DNA of 64,000 bases from an uncultured Prevotellaceae bacterium (lineage in GTDB: Bacteria > Bacteroidota > Bacteroidia > Bacteroidales > Bacteroidaceae). Position 1 is the stretch's first letter. Each line of letters opens with the position of its first letter. Of the stretch, positions 62,803-64,000 are shown piece by piece. The stretch spans positions 1 to 64,000 of the forward strand of contig CADCET010000003.1 of assembly GCA_902800495.1 (NCBI GenBank), read 5' to 3'. Both the position numbers and the translations under genes were made by a program. The notes under the pieces are model-generated. The model was given only the letters and a program-made list of their open reading frames with translations. It was not told the DNA's origin and did no database searches.

Positions 62803-63828
62803 TTAGATTAACTTTTTGAGTTTTCCTAAAAGCCGGATGGCCGTCACACAGAGTGGAGCGGGCAGTTGTCCGATGACGAACAACGCCAAGTTCCGCAGGC
62901 GCGACTGCCCAAAAGAGCTTATCTGGCGAAGGGTGGCAGGATGGGCCATCATAGCCCGGAGTTCCCCGTCGGATACCACCGGAACAATCGTCGCACGACG
63001 CTTCAGGACGTGGCAGACCATATAGAAACTGGTCATGACGAGATAGAGACAGCAGTCGGGGAAATATTTCTTATGGCATAACGTCTGGACGTATGTCTTC
63101 AGATGGTCGACGGTTCTCGCATTACGAAGAATCTCCTGCTTGGCTATCGTCTGCCGCTCCTGATACTGAGATAAGGAATGCGAGCGACAATAATAAGTAT
63201 AGGTGATGTCGGGCAATAAGACGGCACGCGACACGCAGGTCACTAACTGGAACGTGAAAGCCATATCCTCCCAATAGTCAGTATTGATAAACCGCAAGCC
63301 ACGCTTCCGGAGCAAGGCCGTCTGCACCAAGTAATTACAGGCTGAAGCCTGAACGGCGCCATACTTGCGAAAGGCGAAACAGGCCAGTTGGTCGGCTCCA
63401 AACAGATGGAGCGACGGATACTGACAAGCCACCCGTGCGCCCGTCAGTTCTATCTTCTCGTAAGAGCAGAAGGCTATTTCTGCGTCGTACGTCTTGACGT
63501 TCTGCATCAGCAGGGCGATGGTCTCGGCGGCTATCTCGTCGTCGGAATCCATAAAATATAAAAAGTCGCCTTGCGCCGCCTCGATGATATGATTGCGCGC
63601 AGCGGCAACGCCCTGATTGGCGGTATGCGTCAGGATGCGGATGTCGGCCCCGCGAGGATGATGTTGCTGCAGGTCGCGGACGACAGCCATCGAGCCGTCG
63701 TCACTACCATCGTCGACAACGAGGAACTCTACGGAAGGATAGGTCTGAGCCAGCGCCGAGCATAATGCCTGACGGACATAGGCCTCGGAACGGAAGACGG
63801 GCATTCCTATCGTGACGTCATACTTCAT
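62803..63828 (-). CDS. GT2-family glycosyltransferase
   Basis: The 341-residue protein starts at ATG 63828 (MKYDVTIGMPVFRSEAYVRQ). It has VEFLVVDDGSDDGSMAVVRD, NQGVAAARNHIIEAAQGDFL and YFMDSDDEIAAETIALLM with the DSDD motif. The C-terminal tail has two hydrophobic segments. It resembles the 59719-60768 product in length and layout. Its start overlaps the stop of the GT4 gene to its right by 4 nt. Confidence 0.92.
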   Translation of the reverse strand: MKYDVTIGMPVFRSEAYVRQALCSALAQTYPSVEFLVVDDGSDDGSMAVVRDLQQHHPRGADIRILTHTANQGVAAARNHIIEAAQGDFLYFMDSDDEIAAETIALLMQNVKTYDAEIAFCSYEKIELTGARVACQYPSLHLFGADQLACFAFRKYGAVQASACNYLVQTALLRKRGLRFINTDYWEDMAFTFQLVTCVSRAVLLPDITYTYYCRSHSLSQYQERQTIAKQEILRNARTVDHLKTYVQTLCHKKYFPDCCLYLVMTSFYMVCHVLKRRATIVPVVSDGELRAMMAHPATLRQISSFGQSRLRNLALFVIGQLPAPLCVTAIRLLGKLKKLI

Positions 63829-64000
63829 AGCGGTTTCAGCGCTTCAAAGAGTTGCTGCCATTGGGCGCCCACCTTATCTATAGAATACTGACGGGCTTTC
63901 TCCCGACCGTTCTGTCCCATCTGTCGGCGACGGTCTTCAACGTCCATCAACAGCATCATCTGACGGGCAAACGCCTCAACGTCAAACGGCGGGACGAGCA
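63825..64000 (-). CDS. Glycosyltransferase C-terminus (partial, GT4-like)
   Basis: Only the last 57 codons are in the window. They read LVPPFDVEAFARQMMLLMDV, then EDRRRQMGQNGREKARQYSI, ending FEALKPL. This is the usual C-terminal helix of GT4 enzymes. The stop overlaps the next start by 4 nt. Confidence 0.8.
   Translation of the reverse strand, partial: LVPPFDVEAFARQMMLLMDVEDRRRQMGQNGREKARQYSIDKVGAQWQQLFEALKPL

Overview
The window reads as chromosome of a Prevotella-like Bacteroidales bacterium. The evidence is Bacteroidetes-type promoters (TAnnTTTG boxes just upstream of starts), type IX secretion-associated proteins (a CHU_C/gliding-motility C-terminal domain protein and a large BspA-like surface protein with a C-terminal sorting-like tail), OMP_b-brl beta-barrels, a serA lacking an ACT domain, and short palindromic and heptameric repeats scattered in and between genes. 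No rRNA, tRNA, CRISPR array or transposase was seen.

Layout. 1-1268: a partial gene of unknown function, composite short repeats, a phage Rha/antirepressor-type regulator and two TGTCGA...TCGACA inverted repeats. 1269-10771: a type I restriction-modification operon on the minus strand (hsdR, hsdM, hsdS) interrupted by three genes for exported proteins (a nine-repeat Sel1 protein and two small periplasmic proteins) and a duplicated, diverged hsdR 3' end; a coiled-coil protein of unknown function lies downstream. 10877-12123: a lipoprotein gene whose start is out of frame across a G7 tract, then a palindrome-rich gap. 12124-17846: serine biosynthesis (serC-serA), a DbpA-like helicase carrying in-frame repeat insertions, a Skp/OmpH-like lipoprotein, mltG. 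17854-19697: a lipoprotein and a beta-barrel. 19884-26823: glnS, a TPR protein, dedA and the GDP-L-fucose pathway (manC-gmd-fcl). 26923-35839: minus-strand genes for a divergent WecB-like epimerase, a cytoplasmic GH13 amylase, a secreted endonuclease/phosphatase-family protein, NhaC, a POT transporter, a beta-barrel and a LysM/periplasmic-binding protein. 35943-39554: CHU_C protein and uvrA with palindromic insertions. 40002-47272: a small barrel and a 2016-residue BspA-like surface protein behind a ~380 nt structured leader. 47273-48554: a gene-poor stretch with a nested 530 bp inverted-repeat structure and a gene remnant. 48555-64000: a surface polysaccharide region with a fucosyltransferase-like enzyme, two GT4/GT2 groups, three acyltransferases, an SGNH hydrolase, and a three-gene operon whose kinase resembles plant galacturonokinase.

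The genes fit together as surface biology. GDP-fucose made by manC/gmd/fcl could feed the GT11-like enzyme at 48555. The kinase, nucleotidyltransferase and epimerase at 54517-57467 could salvage a uronic acid into UDP-GalA/UDP-GlcA for the glycosyltransferases. Acyltransferases and the SGNH hydrolase would decorate the product.

The most unusual signals are (1) period-7 tandem repeats at eight places, three of them translated in frame inside genes; (2) GC-rich palindromes in facing pairs, two pairs translated inside uvrA; (3) the type I R-M operon carrying exported proteins and an hsdR tail duplication; (4) a leader with mutually exclusive hairpins before the BspA-like gene; (5) a G7 tract that decides the frame of a lipoprotein gene.
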